Part shown: piece after piece, positions 1 through 8,769 of the stretch
Layout: each line of letters opens with the position of its first letter
Numbering within the stretch: the first letter of the stretch is position 1
Assembly: GCF_001902145.1 (NCBI RefSeq)
Contig: NZ_MRST01000025.1
Span: 434,001-498,000 of the forward strand
Direction: 5' to 3'
Source: Pseudomonas fluorescens
GTDB taxonomy: Bacteria > Pseudomonadota > Gammaproteobacteria > Pseudomonadales > Pseudomonadaceae
DNA length: 64,000 nucleotides
The notes under the pieces: model-generated
The model's database searches: none
Told to the model about the DNA's origin: nothing
The model's input: the letters and a program-made list of their open reading frames with translations, nothing else
Translations under genes and position numbers: made by a program

Positions 1-416
1 CCTTGTGGCGTATTGATAATTTCGTCACCGTTGCTGAGCGTGCTTCCTACAAGCGCAATATGGCTATTAGCTTCACCCGCACACGTCACGATCTGCGCCG
101 TCGTGCCGTCGGCGTATACAGCGCAATCCCCTTTGTGCGCAGCACGTACTTGCGAACCATCAGCCAATTTGAACGCCATTTGCGATGTGGTTTTTTTAAT
201 CACCCCACCGTTACGCGTCTGGCTGCCTTCGGCCGCCACTCGATAAATGGCAATAGCCGGATGAGCCTTGTTTTGGGCCTCTCGTTCATTAATGAACTTC
301 AGAGCTTGCTCGCTGAAACCCGAAAGTTGTTGCTCGGAAAATGCAGGCATGTCCAGCTCAATTAAAAAATCAGCCGACACTTCATTGGTATATAGCAAGG
401 TTTGTGATGCACTCAT
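1..416 (-). CDS. PAAR-like domain protein, 3' end missing
   Basis: The minus strand reads open from an ATG at 416 to the window edge, giving 138 residues that begin MSASQTLLYTNEVSADF. A purine-rich GAGGAAGATAAAG precedes the ATG. The N-terminal 50 residues are acidic and hydrophilic. Around residue 80 a small beta-rich segment starts (KLADGSQVRAAHKGD), ending at the edge with ALVGSTLSNGDEIINTPQ. That glycine/aspartate pattern resembles the PAAR-type cone that caps type VI secretion spikes and carries effectors. The family assignment is from motif memory only, since no complete domain is visible. It is transcribed away from xylA, so it belongs to another unit. A PAAR-like gene within 6 kb of two toxin-like genes on the same strand could be functionally related, but xylAFGH lies between them. 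Confidence 0.55.
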   Translation of the reverse strand, partial: MSASQTLLYTNEVSADFLIELDMPAFSEQQLSGFSEQALKFINEREAQNKAHPAIAIYRVAAEGSQTRNGGVIKKTTSQMAFKLADGSQVRAAHKGDCAVYADGTTAQIVTCAGEANSHIALVGSTLSNGDEIINTPQ

Positions 417-665
417 CTTTATCTTCCTCATTCTCAGCTTAGTTAGTCGTCTTCGCTTGTTCACATCAAGGCAATGGCTGACAACCCAAACTTTGAAGAG
501 GCATATCCCCACCGTAAAGTCAGACGTTTCCCTAAATCCTGTACTCCCTGCGCCGTTCTGAGCCCTTCACTCAAAATCGCACTCCCCTTTGGTGATTTTC
601 ATAATCAGCCACCCAGGTGCCATTGCTAGTATCCAGACACCGCCCAGAACAATAAGGAAAACCCC

Positions 666-1982
666 ATGCCGTACTTCCCCGGTGTCGAGAAGGTGCGCTT
701 CGAAGGCCCTGCCAGCACCTCTGCCCTCGCCTTTCGTCACTACGACGCCAACAAACTGATCCTCGGCAAACCCATGCGTGAGCACCTGCGTATGGCGGCC
801 TGTTACTGGCATACCTTTGTGTGGCCAGGGGCGGATATGTTTGGGATGGGTACGTTCAAACGCCCTTGGCAGCGCAGTGGCGATCCGATGGAGGTGGCCA
901 TCGGCAAGGCCGAGGCGGCGTTTGAGTTTTTTTCCAAGCTGGGCATCGACTACTACAGCTTTCACGACACCGATGTCGCGCCCGAAGGCAGCTCGCTAAA
1001 GGAGTACCGCAACCACTTTGCGCAGATGGTCGACCACCTGGAGCGCCATCAGGAACAGACCGGCATCAAGCTGTTGTGGGGCACCGCAAATTGCTTCAGC
1101 AACCCGCGCTTTGCCGCCGGTGCCGCGAGCAACCCCGACCCAGAGGTGTTCGCCTTCGCCGCCGCCCAGGTGTTCAGCGCGATGAATGCCACGCTGCGGC
1201 TCAAGGGCGCCAACTATGTGCTGTGGGGTGGCCGTGAAGGGTATGAAACCTTGCTCAACACCGACCTCAAGCGCGAGCGCGAACAGCTGGGGCGCTTTAT
1301 GCGCATGGTGGTGGAGCACAAGCACAAGATCGGCTTTACGGGTGACCTGTTGATCGAGCCCAAGCCTCAGGAGCCGACCAAGCACCAATACGATTACGAC
1401 AGCGCCACCGTGTTCGGTTTCCTGCATGAGTACGGCCTGGAACACGAGATCAAAGTGAACATCGAGGCCAACCACGCGACGTTGGCCGGGCACAGTTTTC
1501 ATCATGAGATCGCCACCGCCGTGTCGTTGGGGATTTTCGGCAGTATCGACGCCAACCGCGGCGACCCGCAGAACGGCTGGGACACCGACCAGTTCCCCAA
1601 TAGCGTCGAGGAAATGACCCTGGCCACCTATGAAATTCTCAAGGCCGGCGGGTTCAAGAACGGCGGCTATAACTTCGATTCCAAGGTGCGCCGCCAGAGC
1701 CTGGACGAGGTGGACCTGTTCCACGGGCATGTCGCGGCCGTGGATGTACTGGCCCTGGCCCTGGAGCGTGCGGCGGCGATGGTGCAGGACGACCGCTTGC
1801 AGCAGTTCAAGGACCAACGCTATGCCGGCTGGCAGCAGCCATTGGGCCAGGCGGTGTTGGCCGGTGAGTTCAGCCTGGCGTCATTGGCTGAACATGCCTT
1901 TGCCAACGAGCTGGACCCGCAGGCGGTGAGCGGGCGCCAGGAGATGCTTGAAGGCGTGGTCAATCGGTTTATCTATCGGTGA
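666..1982 (+). CDS. xylA: D-xylose isomerase
   Basis: Interconverts D-xylose and D-xylulose in the cytoplasm, the first step of xylose use. The 438-residue product has the full length of the class II enzyme. Visible hallmarks are SFHDTDVAPEG (catalytic His and Asp, about residues 99-109), LWGGREGYETLLNTD (about 187-201), IEPKPQEPTKHQYD (metal-binding Glu, about 232-245), IEANHATLAGHSFHHE and DANRGDPQNGWDTDQFP (second metal site, about 298-314). AAGGAAAACCCC precedes the ATG. It heads a xylA-xylF-xylG-xylH unit. No xylB kinase and no xylR regulator lie beside it, so xylulose phosphorylation and control must be encoded elsewhere. The 249 bp upstream presumably carry the promoter, but I could not identify an operator with confidence. 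Confidence 0.97.
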   Translation: MPYFPGVEKVRFEGPASTSALAFRHYDANKLILGKPMREHLRMAACYWHTFVWPGADMFGMGTFKRPWQRSGDPMEVAIGKAEAAFEFFSKLGIDYYSFHDTDVAPEGSSLKEYRNHFAQMVDHLERHQEQTGIKLLWGTANCFSNPRFAAGAASNPDPEVFAFAAAQVFSAMNATLRLKGANYVLWGGREGYETLLNTDLKREREQLGRFMRMVVEHKHKIGFTGDLLIEPKPQEPTKHQYDYDSATVFGFLHEYGLEHEIKVNIEANHATLAGHSFHHEIATAVSLGIFGSIDANRGDPQNGWDTDQFPNSVEEMTLATYEILKAGGFKNGGYNFDSKVRRQSLDEVDLFHGHVAAVDVLALALERAAAMVQDDRLQQFKDQRYAGWQQPLGQAVLAGEFSLASLAEHAFANELDPQAVSGRQEMLEGVVNRFIYR

Positions 1983-2083
1983 CATTTGCACGACAATTCT
2001 CTGCACAGAGCGTCGAGTGACGCTCTACAGTTCAACCCGCACCACGCTGTGTCTTTCCAACAACAATAAAAGGACGCACTACC

Positions 2084-3082
2084 ATGAAGTCATTCAAACC
2101 TGCCCTGCTCGCCGCAGCCCTGGCACTGCTCGCCCTGCCGGTGATGGCCGATTCTGCGCACCCGAAAATCGGCTTCTCCATCGACGACCTGCGTCTGGAG
2201 CGCTGGTCCCGCGACCGTGATTACTTTGTCGCCGCCGCGGAAAAACTCGATGCCAAGGTGTTCGTGCAGTCTGCCGATGCCAACGAACAGAAGCAGATTG
2301 CCCAGATCGAAAACCTCATCTCCCGTGGCGTCGATGTGATCGTGATCGTGCCGTTCAACGCCACGGTGCTGACTAACGCGGTGGCCGAAGCCAAGAAGGC
2401 CGGGATCAAGGTGGTGTCTTATGACCGCCTGATCCTCAATGCCGACATCGACGCCTATATTTCCTTCGATAACGAAAAAGTCGGCGAGATGCAGGCCAGC
2501 GGCGTGTTGCAAGCGGCGCCCAAGGGCAATTACTTCCTGCTGGGCGGCGCGCCGACGGACAACAACGCCAAGGTGCTGCGCGAAGGTCAGATGAAGGTGC
2601 TGCAACCGGCCATCGACAAGGGCGATATCAAGATCGTCGGCCAGCAATGGGTCAAGGAGTGGAATCCCACCGAAGCCTTGAGCATTGTCGAAAACGCCCT
2701 GACCCGTAACGACAACAAGATCGACGCCATCGTCGCCTCCAACGACGCCACCGCCGGCGGTGCGATCCAGGCCCTGGCCGCGCAGAAGCTGGCGGGCAAG
2801 GTGCCGATCTCCGGCCAGGACGCTGACCTGGCGGCGATCAAGCGTGTGATCGATGGCACCCAGACCATGACCGTGTACAAACCGCTCAAGCTGATCGCCA
2901 CCGAAGCGGCCAAGCTCTCTGTGCAACTGGCGCGCAATGAGAAACCAACGTACAGCTCGCAGTACGACAACGGCAGCAAAAAGGTCGACACCATCCTGCT
3001 GACCCCGACGCCGTTGACCAAGGCCAATGTCGACCTGTTGGTGAAGGACGGCTTCTACACCAAAGAGCAGATCGGTCTGTAG
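2084..3082 (+). CDS. xylF: D-xylose ABC transporter, periplasmic binding protein
   Basis: Periplasmic D-xylose receptor that delivers sugar to XylG/XylH. The 332-residue product starts with a classical signal peptide (MKSFKPALLAAALALLALPVMA) and continues with the type I periplasmic sugar-binding fold, KIGFSIDDLRLERWSRD at the mature N terminus and VASNDATAGGAIQAL in the second lobe. AAAAGGA lies about 9 nt before the ATG. It starts 101 bp after xylA. Its TAG stop codon lies inside a REP element (GTAGGAGC), and the REP pair then separates it from xylG. In other operons such as malE-malF, a REP at this place helps the binding protein to be made in excess over the membrane parts. That effect is inferred here. 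Confidence 0.96.
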   Translation: MKSFKPALLAAALALLALPVMADSAHPKIGFSIDDLRLERWSRDRDYFVAAAEKLDAKVFVQSADANEQKQIAQIENLISRGVDVIVIVPFNATVLTNAVAEAKKAGIKVVSYDRLILNADIDAYISFDNEKVGEMQASGVLQAAPKGNYFLLGGAPTDNNAKVLREGQMKVLQPAIDKGDIKIVGQQWVKEWNPTEALSIVENALTRNDNKIDAIVASNDATAGGAIQALAAQKLAGKVPISGQDADLAAIKRVIDGTQTMTVYKPLKLIATEAAKLSVQLARNEKPTYSSQYDNGSKKVDTILLTPTPLTKANVDLLVKDGFYTKEQIGL

Positions 3083-3178
3083 GAGCGGGCTTGCCCGCGA
3101 AAAACGTTAACGATAACGCAACGCTATCAGCCAACCCGTGTCGCCTATGCTTTTTTCGCGAGCAAGCTCGCTCCTACA
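3079..3178. repeat. REP pair (REPIN), copy 1
   Basis: Two inverted REP arms (TGTAGGAGCGGGCTTGCCCG and CGAGCAAGCTCGCTCCTACA) flank about 50 bp containing CGTTAACGATAACG. The left arm differs slightly from the other four copies in the window (GGGCTTGCCC instead of GAGCTTGCTC). It fills the xylF-xylG gap, and the left arm supplies the xylF stop codon. Confidence 0.93.
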
Positions 3179-3211
3179 GTAATGTCGTCAGCCCTTGTGT
3201 GAGCAATAGTA

Positions 3212-4756
3212 ATGCCCGACTACCTGCTGCAAATGAACGGCATCGTCAAAAGCTTTGGCGGTGTCAACGCGCTCAACGGCATCGATATCAAGGTACGTCC
3301 GGGAGAATGCGTCGGCCTGTGCGGCGAGAATGGTGCCGGTAAATCCACCCTGATGAAGGTGCTGTCGGCGGTGTACCCGCACGGCACTTGGGAGGGGGAA
3401 ATCCTCTGGGATGGGCAGCCGCTCAAGGCCCAGTCCATCCGCGAAACCGAGGCGGCCGGCATTGTCATCATTCACCAGGAACTGACCCTGGTGCCCGACC
3501 TGTCGGTGGCCGAGAACATTTTCATGGGCCACGAACTGACACTGCCCGGTGGGCGCATGAACTACCCGGCGATGCTGCACCGCGCCGAAGCCTTGATGCG
3601 GGAACTCAAGGTGCCGGACATGAATGTGGCGCTGCCGGTGTCGCAGTATGGCGGTGGCTACCAGCAACTGGTGGAGATCGCCAAGGCCTTGAACAAACAG
3701 GCGCGCCTGTTGATTCTTGACGAGCCTTCCTCGGCCCTGACCCGTGGCGAAATCGAGGTATTGCTGGACATTATCAAGGGCCTCAAGGCCAAGGGCGTGG
3801 CCTGCGTGTACATCTCGCACAAGCTCGATGAAGTGGCGGCGGTGTGCGACACCATTGCGGTGATTCGCGACGGCAAGCACATCGCGACCACCGCCATGGC
3901 AGACATGGACATCCCCCGGATCATCACCCAGATGGTCGGCCGCGAAATGAGCAACCTCTACCCCACCGAGCCCCATGAAGTAGGCGAAGTTATCTTCGAA
4001 GCGCGTAACGTCACCTGCTACGACGTCGACAACCCCAAGCGCAAGCGCGTCGACGATATCTCCTTCGTACTCAGGCGCGGCGAAATCCTTGGCATCGCCG
4101 GCTTGGTGGGCGCCGGGCGCACGGAGTTGGTGTCGGCGCTGTTCGGCGCTTACCCCGGCCGCTACAGCGCCGAGGTGTGGCTGGACGGCCAGGTGATCGA
4201 CACGCGCACGCCGCTCAAGTCGATTCGCGCCGGGCTGTGCATGGTCCCAGAAGACCGCAAGCGCCAAGGCATCATCCCCGACCTGGGCGTGGGCCAGAAC
4301 ATCACCCTGGCGGTGCTCGACACCTACGCGCACATGACCCGCATCGACGCAGAGGCCGAACTGGGCAGCATCGACCAGCAGATCAGCCGCATGCACCTCA
4401 AGACCGCCAGCCCGTCGCTGCCGATCACCAGCCTCTCAGGCGGCAACCAGCAAAAGGCCGTGCTGGCGAAAATGCTGATGACCCAGCCCAAGGTGCTGAT
4501 CCTCGACGAGCCCACGCGCGGGGTGGACGTGGGGGCCAAGTACGAGATTTACAAACTGATGGGCGCGCTGGCGGCCGAAGGCGTGTCGATCATCATGGTG
4601 TCCTCGGAATTGGCCGAAGTGCTCGGCGTGTCCAACCGCGTACTGGTGATTGGCGACGGCCAGTTGCGGGGGGACTTCATCAATGAAGGGCTCACCCAGG
4701 AACAGGTGCTCGCCGCTGCGCTCAGCCACAACAATAACAATCGGAAGACCGCGTAG
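3212..4756 (+). CDS. xylG: D-xylose ABC transporter, duplicated ATPase
   Basis: Cytoplasmic ATPase that powers xylose import. The 514-residue product carries two ABC domains in one chain, as in XylG/RbsA. Domain 1 (about 4-245) has Walker A GENGAGKST, signature-like QYGGGYQQLVEIAKAL and Walker B LLILDEPSSALT. Domain 2 (about 265-505) has the degenerate P-loop GLVGAGRTEL typical of the family, signature LSGGNQQKAVLAKML and Walker B VLILDEPTRGVDVG. It starts 130 bp after xylF, beyond the REP pair, with only a weak ribosome binding site visible, and its stop codon abuts the xylH ATG. Confidence 0.96.
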   Translation: MPDYLLQMNGIVKSFGGVNALNGIDIKVRPGECVGLCGENGAGKSTLMKVLSAVYPHGTWEGEILWDGQPLKAQSIRETEAAGIVIIHQELTLVPDLSVAENIFMGHELTLPGGRMNYPAMLHRAEALMRELKVPDMNVALPVSQYGGGYQQLVEIAKALNKQARLLILDEPSSALTRGEIEVLLDIIKGLKAKGVACVYISHKLDEVAAVCDTIAVIRDGKHIATTAMADMDIPRIITQMVGREMSNLYPTEPHEVGEVIFEARNVTCYDVDNPKRKRVDDISFVLRRGEILGIAGLVGAGRTELVSALFGAYPGRYSAEVWLDGQVIDTRTPLKSIRAGLCMVPEDRKRQGIIPDLGVGQNITLAVLDTYAHMTRIDAEAELGSIDQQISRMHLKTASPSLPITSLSGGNQQKAVLAKMLMTQPKVLILDEPTRGVDVGAKYEIYKLMGALAAEGVSIIMVSSELAEVLGVSNRVLVIGDGQLRGDFINEGLTQEQVLAAALSHNNNNRKTA

Positions 4757-5896
4757 ATGAACCAGGTCAAACACCTTTTCACCCGCTACAAAATGCTCGC
4801 GCTGGTGATCGCCGTGGCGATCATCTGGTTGTTTTTCAGTTGGCAGACCGAGGGCGGGTTCCTCACCCCGCGCAACCTGTCCAACCTGCTGCGGCAGATG
4901 TCGATCACCGGCATATTGGCGTGCGGCATGGTGCTGGTGATCATCAGCGGCGAGATCGACTTGTCGGTGGGCTCGCTACTCGGATTGCTGGGTGGGCTGG
5001 CGGCGATCCTGGATGTGATTTATCACGTTCCGCTGCTGGCCAACCTGAGCCTGGTGGCGCTGTGCGGCTTGATGATCGGCCTGGCCAACGGCTACATGAC
5101 CGCTTACCTGCGCATCCCCTCGTTTATCGTCGGCCTGGGCGGGATGTTGGCGTTTCGCGGGATTCTGCTGGGGATTACCGGCGGCACCACCATTGCGCCG
5201 GTATCGCCGTCGCTGGTGTATGTGGGCCAGGGGTATTTGCCCCACGGCGTCGGTATCGGGCTTGGGGTGTTGCTGTTTGCCTTGACGCTATTCCTCACCT
5301 GGAAACAACGGCGCAACCGTGCGCTGCATGGGTTAGCTGCGCACTCACTGCTGCGCGATGCACTGCGCGTGCTGCTGATTGGCGCGGTGCTCGCAGGCTT
5401 TGTCACCACCCTCAACCGCTACGACGGCATCCCGGTGCCGGTGCTGCTGTTGCTGGCGCTGCTGGGCGTGTTCAGCTATGTCACGCGCCAGACCGTGTTC
5501 GGCCGCCGCGTATATGCGGTAGGCAGCAATATGGAAGCCACGCGGCTGTCGGGCATCAATGTGCAAGCGGTGAAATTGTGGATCTTTGGCATCATGGGCG
5601 TGATGTGCGCCCTCGCCGGCCTGGTCAACACCGCACGCCTCGCCGCGGGCTCACCCTCGGCGGGCAACATGGGCGAACTCGATGCCATTGCGGCGTGCTT
5701 TATTGGCGGTACTTCGATGCGCGGGGGATCGGGCACGGTGTATGGCGCGTTGCTCGGGGCGTTGGTGATTACCAGCCTGGATAACGGCATGTCGATGCTG
5801 GATGTGGACAGTTACTGGCAGATGATCGTCAAGGGCAGCATTCTGGTGCTGGCGGTGTGGGTGGATGTGAGTACGCGGGCCGGGCGGCGTGGTTGA
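4757..5896 (+). CDS. xylH: D-xylose ABC transporter, permease
   Basis: Inner-membrane channel subunit of the xylose importer. The 379-residue product has about ten hydrophobic segments and family signatures GMVLVIISGEIDLSVGSLLG (about 55-74), IPSFIVGLGGMLAFRGILLG and FIGGTSMRGGSGTVYGALLG near the C terminus. The ATG directly follows the xylG TAG, which implies translational coupling. It is the last gene of the unit. The 108 bp to the convergent gene show no clear intrinsic terminator. Confidence 0.95.
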   Translation: MNQVKHLFTRYKMLALVIAVAIIWLFFSWQTEGGFLTPRNLSNLLRQMSITGILACGMVLVIISGEIDLSVGSLLGLLGGLAAILDVIYHVPLLANLSLVALCGLMIGLANGYMTAYLRIPSFIVGLGGMLAFRGILLGITGGTTIAPVSPSLVYVGQGYLPHGVGIGLGVLLFALTLFLTWKQRRNRALHGLAAHSLLRDALRVLLIGAVLAGFVTTLNRYDGIPVPVLLLLALLGVFSYVTRQTVFGRRVYAVGSNMEATRLSGINVQAVKLWIFGIMGVMCALAGLVNTARLAAGSPSAGNMGELDAIAACFIGGTSMRGGSGTVYGALLGALVITSLDNGMSMLDVDSYWQMIVKGSILVLAVWVDVSTRAGRRG

Positions 5897-6004
5897 ATGA
5901 AAGTCTCGGCGTTCCGTGCGTAGCCCCATAAAAAGCGTGAAGGTGGAAGCCGCCATCAATCTTTTTGAACTGAGCATTAACCGTGTCTGGATTAACGCCA
6001 ATTT

Positions 6005-8542
6005 TCACTCATCGTCGCTGATTTCATTGTCAAATTCAGTGTCCTGTATATTGAATTCTTCTTTCAACCACTCTTCAGTTTCCGCCAGCTCCTGTGGGGT
6101 CATATGGGTGCTTTTGCTCCACATTTGTTCTTGTGCGCGCGTCAGTTGATCCTCCTCCACGTACCGGTCATTGGGAAGTAGTTCTTTGACAATTGGCGTT
6201 AGATTGGTGTCGCGAAGTTCAGTGGGCGGTTGGTAATGACCACTCCCATTCGTCCAAAACTCGATATTGCCGTTCTTGATATAGACCTCGCCTGCAAACA
6301 GCACATCAGTAGTGCCCCCCTTCAGCGATTTCAACCCGCTGGTCAATGCCGAATGCCCACCCACCCAGTCGGGATTGGACTGTCTAACGTAAGGATAGCG
6401 CTTACCCTCGGGGGTCAAGCCTTTGTTCATCGAACCAACGTAGACCTTGTCCGGCTCTTGCGCACGTATAACAAAAGCGTAGGAGCCATCAGGCTTAAAT
6501 GGCCGAGTGTCATTCGGATCCAGCGAGCTGACGGTATAGTCGGAACCGGGTTTTCGATTCAGCTCTAATATTTGTTCGGCGGTAGCGGGCCTTTCCAGCG
6601 TGGTACCTGCAATGCGCTCTTTTAGAAAAACTGGTCCGTTGTTACCACCGGCGATCCCTCTTGCTCGCCAAACGCCATTGGCATCCGGCTTCGCAAGCTT
6701 GCCGGAACTTACCAGTTTTTCTGGATCATTCAGGTCTCGACTACGCAACAAATAGTGCACACCATCCCCGGCATCTGGCTTGTCAGCGACAATATACTTT
6801 CGGCCCCTGAACTCTACTTCCCGCATGCCTGCCAAAGGTCCAGGGGGGCTTTCAACGGTCACTGTCGAAACCGTCGGGGTTCGCACCAATTCAAAGTCAT
6901 TCTCAAGAGATTTATTACTCCATTTGACGCGATTGGTTATATCCGAACCGAGTTCACTTTCTCCCCCACCCGCAGCAGAGGTCGCAAGTTCGTGCACCAA
7001 TTGCAGGCTGGATATCACCGCAGCCGCATCACCGCCAACGCGATCATCAGCAGTCATGCCGTAGAGGGCGTCATGCACACCAAAAACAATATTTCCCGCA
7101 TTGCCGACACCAGGTATGTAGCCGAACGTATGACTCCACAACTCTTTGGCATTCTTCCAATTTTGCTGCGAGGAACCAAACACCTCAGTCTGGTCATCCC
7201 ACACCGCATTATTGGCGTTCACGGCCTGGTAGTGCTCGGCAATCGAATCCAAGTTGCCGTATTTCAAGCGATAATCTCGGCCTCGCGACTCGCTGTAATT
7301 AAAGGTTTCCCACACCGGCACGCGCTTGTCGGAGACTACACTTCGATAGCCCGGATAGGTTCCAACGTTACCCGCGATATAGTTATCCAATAATTCTCCG
7401 GCCTTTGGCCAGTGTTCATCTTTACCGCCTTGCCTGTCGCGCGCGTTAAAACTAGACAGCAATTGATCGCGATTACTTCTAGCCCAATTATTAAAATCCT
7501 GGTCCCCCCCCAATTCAGAGACCGTGCCGTTCTTCAGATCTATCATTATGCCTTTATTGGGTCGGTTCGCCGGGTTGCCGTCGTAAGGTGGCGTTGGAAT
7601 AAAGGCATACCCTGCCAGGGGGTAGCCATAGAGATTGGGAATGATGATTTGCCCATTCTGCTGCAGTACGCGCTGGATAGTTGTCTTAGTATCGCTACTC
7701 ATCAGCGCCCAACTGTCCTTGTCATTGACCAGGCTTTGCAAGGTGCCCCTGATTACATAGGCATCTGCCTTTCCCGAGCGTTGCGCCAAGTCTCCCGATG
7801 GGCTCCGCATGGCGCTGGATATTTCACTTTCCCAATGGTCCTGAAGGTTCCGGCCCGCCGACTCCAGATCTGCAACCTTGCTCCGATCTTTTTGCTCGAT
7901 ACGCATCGATTGGAAATTGATCGGGCCACCTCGCTCCACTTTATCGTGCGCAAGCGCTCCGGCGGCAATTTCCCATGCAAAGTAAGTGCGTGTGCTGCTG
8001 TCAGTCAACGTATCGGGGCTTCCCCGCCCTACGTATGAATTGAACGTCACCGTGATTTTTTCATGCGGGTCGTACCCGGCAGCCAACAACCCACCACTGA
8101 AATAACCCGCTGGCTCCAGAAACTGGCGAGCCTGCTGGAACTTGACATTCCGCTGCCCCTCAATGCCCACCTCTATGTTTTCGATCGCTGCCAGCACACG
8201 GTCCGCATAGGCAGTGATTCGCTGCGTGCGCTCATGCTGTGTAGGGGGCGGGCTGGGCGCAGTAACGTTGGCCGAGCCATAAATAACCCTCTTGTTAAAA
8301 ACATCATGTGACAGAGGCGTGCTTCCGATGGGCGGAGTGTAAACAAATGAAGTGTATAGGCCGCCTACCGAGGAGCTTCTTATGACGAGGGGCGTTGAGG
8401 GTGATCGATTAAAATCTGAGCCCAAGAAGGAGTGCCTGGAGGGATTAGGCATTTCAGGGTCACCCACTAACGCCCCACCAGGAGTGACATCAGTCATGGT
8501 GTCTACTACACCCTTTATGACCGGAGGCAACGTTACAATCAT
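6005..8542 (-). CDS. Polymorphic-toxin-like protein with IQM-like C-terminal module
   Basis: Unrecognised large protein. I chose the ATG at 8542 (845 residues) because GGGGAAG sits just upstream; a GTG at 8554 would add four residues. Numbering below counts from that GTG. Residues about 105-530 and 575-637 match the next gene closely (QQARQFLEPAGYF, RTYFAWEIAAGAL, NARDRQGGKD, FGSSQQ, GMTADDRVGG). After about 637 the two diverge. Residues 700-800 here contain VYVGSMNKG, GGHSALTSG, VLFAGEVYIKNGNIEFWTNG and SGHYQP. The series YVG-HS-AG-SGHYxP resembles what I recall of plant IQM calmodulin-binding proteins; this is memory, not a search. The tail is very acidic. There is no signal peptide or membrane segment. 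The distinct C terminus on a shared body is the architecture of polymorphic toxins, so secretion and toxicity are inferred. The coding sequence looks more A/T-rich than its neighbours. Confidence 0.72.
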   Translation of the reverse strand: MIVTLPPVIKGVVDTMTDVTPGGALVGDPEMPNPSRHSFLGSDFNRSPSTPLVIRSSSVGGLYTSFVYTPPIGSTPLSHDVFNKRVIYGSANVTAPSPPPTQHERTQRITAYADRVLAAIENIEVGIEGQRNVKFQQARQFLEPAGYFSGGLLAAGYDPHEKITVTFNSYVGRGSPDTLTDSSTRTYFAWEIAAGALAHDKVERGGPINFQSMRIEQKDRSKVADLESAGRNLQDHWESEISSAMRSPSGDLAQRSGKADAYVIRGTLQSLVNDKDSWALMSSDTKTTIQRVLQQNGQIIIPNLYGYPLAGYAFIPTPPYDGNPANRPNKGIMIDLKNGTVSELGGDQDFNNWARSNRDQLLSSFNARDRQGGKDEHWPKAGELLDNYIAGNVGTYPGYRSVVSDKRVPVWETFNYSESRGRDYRLKYGNLDSIAEHYQAVNANNAVWDDQTEVFGSSQQNWKNAKELWSHTFGYIPGVGNAGNIVFGVHDALYGMTADDRVGGDAAAVISSLQLVHELATSAAGGGESELGSDITNRVKWSNKSLENDFELVRTPTVSTVTVESPPGPLAGMREVEFRGRKYIVADKPDAGDGVHYLLRSRDLNDPEKLVSSGKLAKPDANGVWRARGIAGGNNGPVFLKERIAGTTLERPATAEQILELNRKPGSDYTVSSLDPNDTRPFKPDGSYAFVIRAQEPDKVYVGSMNKGLTPEGKRYPYVRQSNPDWVGGHSALTSGLKSLKGGTTDVLFAGEVYIKNGNIEFWTNGSGHYQPPTELRDTNLTPIVKELLPNDRYVEEDQLTRAQEQMWSKSTHMTPQELAETEEWLKEEFNIQDTEFDNEISDDE

Positions 8543-8769
8543 TATCTTCCCCACTCTTTCACCCCACTAAAATCAAGACCACACCCTGCAATCAAAAATC
8601 GCTATCGCACCCCAAGCAGCGAACGCAACTAAAATTATATTGGGTGAAACGTCATACACTGATGTGATGAGCAAAATCCTACCCGGCCCCTCGATCCCGC
8701 AAAAGGCGGGCTTGGGTATAGGAGCACAAAAAAATGCTGCCAATGGCCCCACTGAAGAACCGGATGAGC

